A DNA stretch of 64,000 bases from Gloeophyllum trabeum ATCC 11539 (Eukaryota; Basidiomycota; Agaricomycetes; Gloeophyllales; Gloeophyllaceae), in assembly GCF_000344685.1 (NCBI RefSeq), contig NW_006920414.1, forward strand, positions 274,532 to 338,531. Direction: 5' to 3'. Below, piece by piece: positions 22,707 through 34,284 of this stretch (position 1 is its first letter; the number at the start of each line of letters is the position of its first letter). The translations under genes and the position numbers were made by a program. The notes beneath the pieces are model-generated. The model was not told where the DNA came from and did not search any database. It was given only the letters and a program-made list of their open reading frames with translations.

Positions 22707-24600
22707 ATGGAGCACAATTACGACCTCGAAAAGAGGAGCAGCGGCAGCGTCGAGAAGACCCCGCTCGACCATAGCTCGTCCACCGACGATGTGCAGGTCC
22801 TCGAAGCCCGCGAGCAGTACCGCTTTGACGCCCACGACCTCGACCGTGTCCAGCGTCGCCTCCACCAGCGCCATGTCCAGATGATTGCCATCGCCGGTAC
22901 GCTCGGTACTGGTCTCTTCCTTGGGTCTGGTAAGGCTTTGAACGAGGCGGGGCCGGCGGGTGCGCTCATCGGCTACGCGCTCGTCGGCACCGTCGCGTAC
23001 TCGTCACTCTGTGCGGTCGGCGAGATGACCAGTCTCGCGCCGATCTCTGGTACCTTCCCCCACTTTGCCGCGCGGTGGGTCGACCCCGCGTTCGGGTTCG
23101 CCGTCGGCTGGAATTATTTCTACACAAACTTGATGTCCGTCCCTGTCGAGATCACCGCTGCGACGATCCTCATCACATTCTGGGATGCCAACGTACGTGC
23201 GCAGATTTCATAGTGCGGATCCGTAGACTGACGCTTCACTACAGCTGTCACATCAATGGATCTACACGCTTGTCGTCGTGATCATCGTCTGCGCCATCAA
23301 TATCTTCGGTGTGCGCTGGTTCGGTGAAGCAGAGTTCTTCTTCTCCATAATCAAGAGTGCGTGCATTGTCGATAATTGTAAGAAATATAGTCACTAACTC
23401 GCTTCGCAGTCTGCCTGATTCTCGGCCTGATTTTGGTCGGCCTGATCATTGACTTGGGCGGAGGACCGGACCACGAGCGCGTCGGCTTCCGCTACTGGCG
23501 CAACCCGGGCGCGTTTGCCCCCGCGGGACTTGTCAGCAACATCAACACCGACAAGTTCCTTGGCTTCATCTCCGTCATCGTCCAGGCCGCCTTCTCCTTC
23601 CAGGGTATGGAGCTCGTCGCGATCGCCGCCTCGGAGACCCGCAGCCCGCGGACAAACATCGCGAAGGCGGTGCGGCGGGTCTTCTACCGCATCGTCGTGT
23701 TCTACCTGCTCGGGATCCTCATCACGGGCATGCTCGTCCCCTACGACGACCCGCTGCTCCTGTCTGCGGCCAACAATGCCGCCCAGTCCCCGTACGTCAT
23801 CGCCATGACGCGCGCAGGGATCCACACGCTGCCGCACATCATCAACGCAGCGATCTTCACCTCCGCCTTCTCCGCGGGCAACTCCTTCTTGTTCTGCTCG
23901 TCGCGTATCCTGTACGGCTTGGCTCTCCGAGGCCAGGCGCCCAAGTTCTTCGCCAAGTGCACACAATCCGGGTTGCCGATCGTTTCGGTGCTCACATGCA
24001 GCGCGTTCGCGCTCCTCGCCTTCATGAACGTTAGCAGCGGTGCCGCCACCGTCTTCAACTGGTTCGTCTCGCTGAGTACCGTCGGCGGGTTCTTCGGCTG
24101 GTGGGGCATCAACATCACGTACCTCTACTTCTACCGTGGGTTGAAGGCCCAGGGACGCGATAGGAAGCAGCTCATCTACTTCAGCACCCTGCAGCCGTGG
24201 TTGAGCATCTGGGGTATCTTCTGGACGACGTTGTTCATTTTGATTAACGGGTTTGAGGTGTTCTGGGATTTCAACGCGAGCGGTTTCCTGACCTCTTGTG
24301 AGTGCCTGCCCCGCTGTCCTGTCTCTACTTGGTATACTCATCGTGACGACTTTCCCCAGATATCAACATCCCGCTTTTCTTCGGCCTCTGGATATTCTGG
24401 AAGGTCTACAGGCGCACAAAGACGTGGAAACCGCATCAGATGGACTTTACTACTGTAAGCGTTTTCTCCTTCCTCCGATCTTTTCCCTGCTCACTGCAAG
24501 CTGCTCTCACCTCCAGGGTATACCTACCGTAGAGGAAACGGAAGAACCGATCGAGCCACCGACGACAATCGGAGGCAAGATCGCTGCGATCTTGTTCTAG
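22707..24600 (+). CDS. Amino-acid permease (APC superfamily, fungal AAT type)
   Basis: Five exons (22707-23192, 23245-23356, 23410-24297, 24360-24454, 24517-24600), 554 residues. After a polar N-tail, RRLHQRHVQMIAIAGTLGTG leads into FLGSGKALNEAGPAG, the hallmark of transmembrane helix 1 and the substrate-binding unwound segment of AAT permeases. About twelve helices follow, among them VGWNYFYTNLMSVPVEITAA, FQGMELVAIAASETRSPRTN and FCSSRILYGLALRGQAPKFF, all standard family motifs. It should import amino acids at the plasma membrane by proton symport; which ones cannot be told by eye. The ATG at 22707 was preferred over the frame's start at 22677 because the preceding sequence is Pro-rich leader and the ATGG context is better. 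The C-terminal tail is polar, with Glu/Thr/Pro residues. Confidence 0.9.
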
Positions 24601-26702
24601 TCGCGCTGTATTGTGCTGCTGTGCGCGATGAATTGTTGTCGTTGTAATGCCTTAACGAACATATTCTAGATACCTTATGTAGCGACGTTGTTTCGGTAGG
24701 TACATAGTAATAATACTATCGGAAGATAGAAAACGAAATGGAGGTGCGACCGTGTACTAGTACTTGTACGGAATAATGCTCTACACTCGAGAAAATTTTG
24801 GCAGCGGATGCTACGCAAACGCTGATCAGATACTCACTAGACTCCCTGCTGGAGCATGTCAATGAGGAGGTCATCGGACGATCGCCAGTGCGTTCGCTGA
24901 GCGGGGACGTGGCGTTTCGTTCTTCTCAGGCACGCTGACAGATAACGCTAGCGAGGACGGGCGTGCGTGTGTTCAATTCAGATAAGCTCACAATCGGGGT
25001 TTGCACCACCGGTGAAAACTGGACAGATGTCGGAAGAAACTAACTGATATGGGCGAAGATATCGCGCAGTGCTGTGGTTGCAGTGCTCCGCATCGACATT
25101 TTCCTATCCACCGGATGTTGACAGTGGCACCGCGTACACGCCACCCGTCAGCATTTCGCCAGCTAGACATTGGCGCGGATGATCGTTCCTGGTCATGAAA
25201 GGGGGAAGACCGGCGGATTGATGCATAGTCGAATCGTGCGTCCCGATTTGATGGTGAGTGTCTTAGTAGAGTCGTCTAACATGAAGTGTTGATCAGCGTT
25301 GTGGCCAAGGGGCATCCGATTCAAAATCTTCAATCACCATGGAACGGCTAAAAAATGAAAATCGCCTAGCCCAACCTTGATGCGTAGACGGGCGAACGAA
25401 CTGGTGCGATGCCATGCGTATTCTCGGCTTCAAGTGAGGAGACTTGCCTTACTGACGTACAGAGCGGGGAACGCTCCTTGATGATCAACGACAGTCCTGG
25501 ATTTGACTCCGGCGGAGCCTGCGCAGAGTATTTCTGGCACCACAGCGACCACACTAACACTACGGATGTCACTGGGAGACGCCAATCATACTTGAGGTGA
25601 AGACGACAACGTTCCGTTGGATCTGCTCAGCGGCAAGGTTCGACCCCTAAAGATGGAACTCAGGTGGTGTGGATGGATCTCTTAGCGCTTCCACTGTAAG
25701 CGTGGAGTGTGGAGCGGATCCTAGTCTGCACATTCCAGTTGCCTGCAAGGCAACAGCCATGTAAATTTAATTTGCACGCACCGTTAACATTGGTCCGATG
25801 GAATTGTATTGCTTGATATCGAACTAGTACGCAAACAGATGCGCAAATCAGCATGTCTGTAACCGAAGAGGTTGTAAGAGTTAAACAGCTTTAGACGACT
25901 AGGAGGGAATCCCGTCAGGGCATGCCGGTTCATAACCTACGGAAATCCGACAGTGTGCCTTGGAAGTACGGTGCTTATCAAATGTCTATGGGTTGCGAAC
26001 CCGGATACATGCCTCTTTTACGCCCCCACAGGATTATTCATGGCTTTTCCCTGCTTAAGGGCTTCGTCAGATAATTTCACCATGCCCATGCCATCGGTTG
26101 CGTTCAAGGCAGGAAGCACTGGGGCATTGATGAAGGCCAATCGAAGGTCCAGCGGCAAGTAGGCTGGCGATAATACTTGAGGTATACAAGAATTTGTGAA
26201 TGGCCACAGACTCATTGAACTGTAGTGATTGCGATTGGCTGGGAGGCAGCCGGGACGTTCCTCTCTTCCTTCCAGATCAATGGGAAGGCCGCTTGCCATT
26301 TATGGAAGCGATGCTACTGCTTGCGGACAACGAGAGCTCTTCACGCTCGACATACGTCCGGTTGCTCCTCATCTTTCACAGTTGAGGTCTTATAAGATAG
26401 CATGACGCGAAGTAATGCCCAGAGAGTAACTTTCTCCCCTCCTACCACGTCGAGTTCAACGGCCATATCTTCAGTCGTCTCAACGACTTGGTCTTGCAGC
26501 GGACTTAGACCCATCGGCCAGAAACGAAATGGAGCGATGCGGCGAGCTTCAGGCAGCAAACTAGAGTGCATCCTTTACACCAACGCTTCGTAGAAAGGCT
26601 ACCGTTGAGTGTCATCAATTACGATCGGTCTCGGTTCTATCGTCTATAACTGTTGCAGTCTCCCACCTTCCCATGGCCGCCCCTTACCCTTCCTCATAAC
26701 AT
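24601..26702. other. Intergenic, 2.1 kb, possible gene debris
   Basis: No complete gene. On the minus strand two stretches read like exons (around 26030-26180: LPLDLRLAFINAPVLPALNA; around 26420-26570: VVETTEDMAVELDVVGGEKV). They share no clear family, start or splice chain, and may be debris. The left end is the 3' flank of the permease. Confidence 0.4.
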
Positions 26703-29239
26703 CTAGTTCACCTTCTCATGTTTCGCATACCGACTCCAGCTTCGTATCTTCGGTCCCCAGATGTAGAAGCCCCACGGAACCAAGGAGAAGAGTATCGAGA
26801 GGAAGCCGAGGAGGCTCAGTGCCCAGTGATTGCCTAACCGCGCATATAGTCATCAGTACTTACGGGGAGAAGGGCGTAGGAGAAGAAGCATGGAAAGAGA
26901 CGCACCGAGTTTCTTGAACATAGGCGACGTCCACAATACTGCCCCGCCCGACGCGACGTACCGTATAAGGGTAAGCGAGCTCAGCGCAGAGGCCGCATAT
27001 GATTCGTATGCATCTACATCACGCATAATCCCCACGTCAGTCATTCGAACGCTGGATACCGGGGGAAGCGGGACGCACCAATGATATACTGATAACTCGA
27101 GATGAAGCAGCACAGAATACCGGCACCGAAGGTCGCTCCGCTCACAATGGCAGGCCAGGGTCCTATGTCCTTATAGCATGTCCACGCACTGCCGCGAGTT
27201 CAACCGTGTATCAGCGTTTCGACCCAAAGCAGAAGAATTTCAAAGAGACAGGAAGGGGGCGAAAGGTACGAAAAAGATTCCGAGACTCACAACCAGAACA
27301 GGCTAATAGGAAACAACCACGTCCCCCACATCGCCAAATGTAGCCTCGTCTCCGGCGGGGGCGCGTGGAACTTGACCTTCGTCCCCTCTCTCACTCCCCC
27401 GATATCACCATTCTTTTCCGCTTTGGCTTTCTCTGCCTCGAAAGTGCTGAGTGCAGAGTCCCATTGACGCTTATACTGCCGGTACGTCCAGGGTGTGAAG
27501 GCCAGTATGATGATAAGCCCGACGGAGATGGGTATGAAGGTAAGGCCGAGCTGGCCCGCGTTCAGGCCATACCTGTCGTACCATTCACACAGTCAACATA
27601 TGGAAGACCTACCCAATCGACAACAGGGTAGGTTACTTACTGATCGAAGATCAACGGGTACGCTTCGAAGTTTCCAAACAACACGCAGTAAACGACCGTC
27701 ATGTACAACGAGAAGAACAAGACGATCGGTTCCAAGACAGGTAGGATGAACGGACGCGCCATCGTCGCCCAGAAATCGGTAGAGAAGGACACGTGCTGGC
27801 GGTGCCGCTCGGTGGGGGAGAGGTAGAGGGGGTTAGAGGTCGCAGCCCGCATTTGAGCGGCTTTCATCTGAACGTATGATCATCCTTATCAGGGAGGGAG
27901 GACACGGGTAAATAGGAATGAAGGTAACCTTCAGTAATGCAGGTGAGTACGTCTCCGGCAACCACAGAACCATCGCCACCAGCAGCCCTAGCCCCCATAT
28001 CGCGGTTATCCAGTCGCACCACCTGCAAAATCACAAAAGATCAGCATCGGATCGTACAAATGGGTATTTGATCGACCTGGGCTGGGCTGGGAATATGGTG
28101 TGGTGGGTCAGCGTAAAATAGAAACTACGCGTACTTGTACCCAAGCGCGGACTGGCCGATAAAACCACCGATGACCGGGCCCACAGCGGGGCCGAGGAAG
28201 CCGCAGCATGCGAAGACTAGAGGCGCGCACCGTCAGATGTAGTTCTGAATGGAACGAAGGAGGGGGGAAAGGGGACGAGAAGAGCAGGCGTACATGGAAA
28301 AGCGAAGGTGCGTTCAAGGGGGTTCCACATGTCCGAGAGCGTCCCTCCCTGCAAAGGTAAGTGAGATCGAAACAGGAGGAGGTATGGTAGAGACGCACGG
28401 CATTGGAAAGCACAGGGGAACCCGCGATACCGGAGAAAAAGCGAAGTATGACACGGGTTTGGATGTCACTGCTGAGGGCGATGCCGCCTTCGAAGAGGAC
28501 GAAGATCAAGAGTGTGACCTTGAGGACGTAATACCAATGAAACCTCAAATGTGGGTTGTGTATAGCTGAGGCGCTACTCACGATATACACCGGATTCCGC
28601 CCACCAATCTCGCTCAGCGGGGCGAAGAACGGACTGGCAATCCCGAATCCCACTAGGAACAGCGCCGTTTCGAGCGAGAGCACCTCCACCGACACTCTCA
28701 AGGCTTCGGCTGCCCCTGTTGCGGCGGCTTGGTCGATGGACGCCGCAGCTCCGCCAAGGAGCGCGATTTGACCGACGAGGAAGGTTACGAGCCACCGGCG
28801 AGTGTCTGACCAGCTATATGGGCACCGATGGGCACGCTGCGCTACTGAGAATCAGACCGGACGTACTTGTGTGGGTTCTGAGAGTCCGTCGTAAGTGACC
28901 GACTCAAGCATACGGGCTAGATTCACCCACCTCTGGGTCTCCATGAGTCCAAGCAACGAGATACGGGTCCTCCTGCTCCTGCTGGGGCGTCTCTAGCGGT
29001 TCCCTGGCCGCACCTGGGATGCTCTGCCTCTCGAGGTCTTCGTCTGGATCGGCAATTTCTGAGTCACGAGAGGGGACACGCGTCGGTCCTGCTGAGATCC
29101 GTGAGGAGTCTGTGGTTGAGTGAGAGGGCGAAGGAGGAGTGGGGGGAATAGAGTTGGATTTGAGGCGGCGTTCGCGGTCACGAGCTGCGAGGATGTCTGG
29201 ATGGTGCGCGAAGCGGCGGTAGGCGAGATAGCTTTGCAT
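26703..29239 (-). CDS. MFS transporter, DHA1 (drug:H+ antiporter / polyamine) type
   Basis: Twelve exons (29239-28931, 28877-28867, 28813-28582, 28518-28399, 28348-28294, 28216-28135, 28022-27929, 27867-27641, 27572-27291, 27188-27079, 27013-26906, 26833-26703) give 586 residues. The first ~110 residues are a disordered cytosolic tail. An 11-nt second exon supplies NPHN of the family signature GDPENPHNWSDTRRW that precedes helix 1. Later family landmarks: SEIGGRNPVYI (motif A region), GGTLSDMWNPLERTFAF, GFLGPAVGPVIGGFIG (motif C) and LPETYSPALL before the central loop; the second half has YGLNAGQLGLTFIPI and FGAGILCCFISSYQYIID. Likely plasma-membrane proton antiporter exporting small molecules; the substrate is not predictable. 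No biosynthetic genes adjoin it, so there is no hint of a metabolite cluster. Confidence 0.88.
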
Positions 29240-31141
29240 TTTGTACCGTCTGCTGGCCTATGAGAAGGTAGTCGGAGAGCGCAGTCTGTGAATCGAGAGT
29301 ACTGAACGAGACCCAGGGAGCCAGTCTATATCGTCGAGGCAAGGGTGGCTAGCCCGGGGAGCTTTGAAATCTTCCAACGTCATACGAAGCCATTTATAAC
29401 GGGGAACCATCGGAGCTCCTTCGACGTCTTCTGTAAAAGATCTGAGTCTCTGGATTTCTCCATTGGTCCGAGCTAAGAATAGGATGATGGAGGTGGGACT
29501 CTCTGTAAGCGGCACAAGGCTTGCCGTATCGGCGTCTGAGTTTCATATCAGAGTCAGATAGTTATAGCGCTAGTCACCGACGAATTTACGAGACGGAAGC
29601 GGGGAAAGGGCAGGATGAGCAAGTTTCTTAGCTGAATACTTGTGATGCTGTCGGCGCGGATCCTCGCGGATCGCGACGACAGGAAGCAGAGACGAGATGC
29701 TACTGACCTTAACCTTGGCGCTGCCGCTGTCGACTCGGAAGCTATGCCTAGTTCTTCAAGCTCTCCGGTGTTACAGTCTTCGCTTGCTGTCGAGGCATTC
29801 ATCGGATGCCGCAGTCGATATTGCTCATACGACTCGAGTCGGGGTACTATAGCTAGCTGCTCGGTTGTACGCTCGTTGCAGCTGGCATGCCCGCTCCAAA
29901 CGGATCTCGCAGCAGCTGCGAGTCGAGCGGCCTTGGTAGGGCTCGTCCTCGTCTCGTCGGATTACGAACGGATCCTTGTGCCCATATGCAATCGGATGTC
30001 CGGGAAACAGTGCACCTCTAATTCTCAAGGCGCATAACGGGTCTTCCTGAGCGCTACGACGCTTGGGGTGTGACTTCGGAGGACATCTTTGCTTCAAGTT
30101 ATTCGTGTCCGTTCTCATTCAGAAGGATCACTCGGAGGCTATATGTTGCGGTCCCGATATTGTAACTCTTGAATCATGTTCAAGGCCTTTGACTGAGCAT
30201 TACTTCCGAGGAGTGAAGAACTCTGAGCTGGAGCACCCATTAAATTATACCTGGTGGCAACCGCCCTATGACTTACCCTGTTCCTCGACTCCACAACCAG
30301 ACAGGCTACAGGCCCGTTGCAAGTGCCGATACACCATGTCGTTTCCGTTACCCCGGTTGCGCCTTGACCTGTCGCTGGACCATTCAAACTCTTATGATGT
30401 AGAACTTACCCTGAGTACCAGGTACTGACGTCTTGGGGAGGCCCTCTTCAGGCCCGACAAAACAGGTACTACCAACGCAGCTTCAACGATGACAATGATC
30501 CCTGACCGCACACGTTTCACAAGATCTTAACAGATCGATTTACTAATTTTTGCTCACCAGGATTGCGACGTCAGCCGTAGAAATCATAGAGAGACCATAC
30601 GCATCAGTATAGCTGCGTCTGCTATGACGACCCGCTATATGCCTAAGTACGGCACTGCGCAACGGCTCGGATGGTTATTCTCGTCTTCAGCTCATCATCG
30701 CATGCAAGCCAACAATGGTGAGTGAGAATCCATATTTACTCGTGCTGAAGGGTCGATTCGAGGGAAGATCAGGGTTCGCACGTTGATGATCAGGTGAGTT
30801 CTCGGCGTGCATTATCCACATTTGTATCAGTTCCACAGGATACGGGAGATCTGTGCGTATCTGGCTTCAGAATTTGGTTGGCCGCAATATCTGGTAGCTC
30901 ACCCGGGGAAGGCTATCACCAAAGGTGAAAGTCGACAGGGAGCTTGGCCGGATAGCAGCTTTCCTCTGGTCCGGTCGTCTGTTAACAGTAATCGCACATC
31001 AAATCGTTTCTGAAACAAGGTAATGGCATACGTATCCCAGACCTCTTCCTCGTGGCTTATATTGAGCCGTACATTATTCCCGATCTGCCACAGATCCCAG
31101 CCACAAGCGAGCCGTGTGCTTCTTTTCCCACTCACGCGGGC
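29240..31141. other. Intergenic, 1.9 kb, no gene seen
   Basis: It contains the promoter of the MFS gene (left) and of the F-box/LRR gene (right). Frames up to about 130 codons are present on both strands but lack domains and splice logic. Confidence 0.45.
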
Positions 31142-31149
31142 TATATAAG
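31142..31149 (+). promoter_or_regulatory. TATA box of the F-box/LRR gene
   Basis: TATATAAG, 63 nt upstream of the ATG at 31205, a usual distance for this kind of gene given a short 5' leader. Confidence 0.5.
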
Positions 31150-31204
31150 TCAACTCGAACCGAGCCACATTTCTACCGCATCTCTCGCTATAACCACATC
31201 GACC

Positions 31205-33042
31205 ATGCATCGTTGCCTCACCATATCCGAAATTCTGTGCGCTATCATCGCCTCTCTCTACGACGAGGGAACTTTCACTGAGACAGATCCTCAACACTGG
31301 CAACGTCTCACTCCTCTCCTGCCAGGGGATCCCTGGGTGTATAATAGTGTCCCCCACCTTCACCAAACATCAGGCCAGGAAGCTCGCCGGCGCAACTCTA
31401 CCATTCTTGCTATTGCACTGACGTGTCGCTCATTTCTGGAGCCTGCTTTGGACTTTCTATGGGAGACACAGGACGTTAGGCTGCTGGTGACTTACTTGCC
31501 ACCGAACATATTTGATATGCGAAAGGATCCTCAAAGCGAGTACACAAGGTGCATCAAGTGGGTGAGTGCTATCGAAATCTTCCCTACTAAGGGACCTGGT
31601 GTTAATTGTTGCCCATTACTTCGCTGTGTCAGAACGTGAACAGGGATATAGTTGCCAAAGACATGGATCGTTTCAGATATTATTCCAGGAGGATAAGGGT
31701 ACTGAGAATGACAAGTCATGCCATTATCCGTGAACTTGGTCCTGATGGTCATATCCACGACAAGGTGGAGGAAGTTGAGGGTCTTCTGCTCGCTGCTAAG
31801 AAGTTCTTCGATGAGGCACCCGCTTTAATCCCCGACTTCTTTCCCAGGATACGCACCCTCGAGTTAGCATTATGCGCCTCTCCTTCGGCGCTCGGTTTCG
31901 AGTTTGCAACATTGCTTTCTCGTCACTGCCAGCTGCGCTCTCTTACCTTCAACTTGTGGTACGATTGGTGGACTGATTTGCGTCGGCCTCGCAAGTGGTT
32001 GCCTGAAGAAACCATGCATCTACGTACCTTGATGCAAGTGGCACCTCTAGTGAAACGAGTACACGTTGACTACTTCCCAGAAGAAATACGTTCAGTGTTG
32101 CAGTTCCCCGTGCCAGCCATTCTGGAGGAACGTGCCGATATGGAATATCTTGCGTTGCCCTGGTTCAAGCCTCTACACCCTAGTGTGTTACCGCATCTAG
32201 CACGTTTCCGGGATCTCCGATCATTGGAACTTGGCCTGCTGTCGCCGTTTTATCATTTCGACGATGAACCGGTTGAATTCACAGAAGTTTGTCCTGGTAG
32301 CTTTCCGTCGCTGCGGGTTTTGAAGGTCGCCTTGCATGGCAAAGGTTCCTGGCCCATGCTTTCCCGTTTTATACGCCACGCTCCCCTCGAAAGCCTATTG
32401 ATTACTCAGCGCCTCTGTTTCCACTCATCGGTGGATGAGACCCTCTCACTCCCACCTTATGATCTGCCGGAGACACTCTCGGTGTTTTCCCTTGTTTTTG
32501 AGGACATACCTCTAAGCGATTCCAGGATATATCGGGGGGATATTGTCCTTTCTCCCTCCCTCTTCGACCCCTTGTTAAGACTTAAGAACCTCCAGGAACT
32601 TGTGTTATCCGGATACACAGAGGGGATTGATTTCAACGATGTTTTCCTGTATGAGTTGGCAAGTGCTCTACCCAGACTCCGACTTCTCGATGTCTCGATG
32701 GTCAACACTGGTGACAGAAGTTCCATCACCACCCTCGGTGGCCTTGTCGCGCTTGCCCGTGCTTGTAAAGAACTTTCCTACATCGGTATGAATGTGAATC
32801 AAGATGCAGAAGATGTCCTGTCATCCGCCTGGGCAGACGAACCATTCATGCAGGTGGAAACCTTAGTTGTCGGATACGCCTCCTCGGTCACGGATCATGA
32901 GGCTGTCGCAGGCTTTCTGAAGATGATGTTTCCTCGTTTGAAAACAGTTTCTCCGCTCCGTTCCAAACCCGTAGGGCCCCCCCTCAGATCGAGCTATTTG
33001 GCCTGGTACAAGATACAAGAGCTGTTTGCCGACTCAAACTAA
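31205..33042 (+). CDS. F-box/LRR-like protein
   Basis: Two exons (31205-31561, 31633-33042), 588 residues. The N-terminus MHRCLTISEILCAIIASLYD, then LAIALTCRSFLEPALDFLWE, is the loose F-box of mushroom proteins. The rest is an irregular leucine-rich array: LRSLTFNLWYDW, LRDLRSLELGLLSP-like units, LKNLQELVLSGYTEGIDFND, LPRLRLLDVSMVN, and LVALARACKELSYIGMNVN near the C-terminus. Known of the family: such genes are hugely expanded in Agaricomycetes, evolve fast, and are thought to be SCF ligase adaptors with unknown targets. The gene looks intact. A decayed tail of a related gene lies 300 bp downstream on the other strand. Confidence 0.82.
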
Positions 33043-33346
33043 GTGGGGTGGCCGTCTGACAGATGGTTGTTGCACAGCAGCTTACACGACTCGGAGCGTG
33101 GCGGTCCGAGGGTTTGTAGACTAGTACGATCTGCAGGACAGCAGCAAGGCAGGTCTAGGGTATATTGTCTTGTACTTGGTGTATTGTTTCAGTGAATGGA
33201 ACGGGATAGTGCATGCAAGGAGAGATGCAGCGAAGGTGATAGTTCTGTTCGCGCGCTCGAAACATATCTACCTTCTCATGCCACGTCGACCTCAGTGAGA
33301 CAAGATTGCTCACTTCATACCAGGGACTGTCCCTCTAAACAGATCG
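33043..33346. other. Intergenic between F-box gene and F-box relic
   Basis: 3' flank of the intact F-box gene; no feature recognised. Confidence 0.4.
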
Positions 33347-33586
33347 TTACCCATCCCTGAGGCTCCTGTACTCGGGCAGTGTCATATAGACGGGAAAAAC
33401 AGAAGACAGAAATCGGGCCACCGCTGCATTTCTCATCTCCATCCACTCCCGAGGTTCCAAGGTCCTCAAGCTCCACTGAAGAGTACCACGATACGGAACT
33501 CGGATGGAATCAATAGAATCGAGTGGCCCGGGGATGCTGAGCGCGGCGCAAGCCCGTGCTAATCCGAGTAGACCGCTCAAGGTCAC
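33347..33586 (-). pseudogene. Truncated C-terminal fragment of an F-box/LRR gene
   Basis: Seventy-nine codons reading TLSGLLGLARACAALSIPGP, then ARFLSSVFPVYMTLPEYRS. This aligns with the C-terminal part of the neighbouring F-box protein (TTLGGLVALARACKELSYIG and VAGFLKMMFPRLKTVSP). Nothing upstream on this strand encodes an F-box or the rest of a repeat array, so it is a remnant of a paralogue, in the opposite direction to the intact copy. Confidence 0.6.
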
Positions 33587-34284
33587 TTTGGCGCCTTTGT
33601 AGTCATACTAACAGCACTGGTGTCTTACGATCATATAGTAGGGGTAATTACTAATGAGGTCGCGGCTCAAAAACTTTGCGTTAGAACGGAACCAGGCTAC
33701 TACATAGTATGATCAGCTCTGCTCAGCTTCCGAGAGCGCTGGTCGTCACAAACGACTCGGAGACATGATGCCAGCTGTACTTAATCCTCTTCTCTAGTCA
33801 GAAGACGCACGTCGATCTTCAAGTTCGAGTCGGTGCGCCATCTTGCAGCAGTTTGCAGATCCGATCTGCAAACTGCTCCATAAACCTCCTGCGAAAAAGT
33901 AGGATAGCAGAAGCTTGTCATCTTTGGTGCGACAGGGTGCCGCAAACATCGACCAGGAGCTGAGATGACTCGGCGGTTAGCGATCGAACCAGATCTCGAG
34001 ACCTTCAACGCCTCAAGTTCTGTCAGTGGAAGTCCTCCTTTTTTTCTGGGTAGGCCCATCGTTCCGCGAACTGCTGAGACTCCTGCCGCGTACAGTATGT
34101 AGTAAGTACTGATGTGTCTGAGACTGTAGACTGTGGACCCACAATGAGTCAGCGTGCATGTGGCTTCTTCCATGCCATAATTCGTGCCACCAATATGTTA
34201 CAGCTTCCGACGACGGTTCCGATATATCGGGTACTTACGGCTTGCTCTAGGGAATGATTCGCAACATACTAGAACACCCTGAAC
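33587..34284. other. Intergenic, no gene seen
   Basis: Promoter side of the SRPK-like kinase. A minus-strand frame at 33781-34173 (130 codons) has no recognisable domain and is not called. Confidence 0.4.

Noticed and set aside
23394..24341. A 315-codon open frame on the minus strand
   Set aside because: It lies exactly opposite the permease exon 3, has the Glu/Asp/Arg composition of an antisense shadow in GC-rich coding sequence, and shows no domain.
26018..26571. Two protein-like minus-strand stretches
   Set aside because: The composition looks coding, but I could find no start, no compatible splice sites and no family, so they are only mentioned as possible debris.
33975..33995. B-box-like GGTTCGATCG on the minus strand
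   Set aside because: No A-box and no stems around it; chance match.
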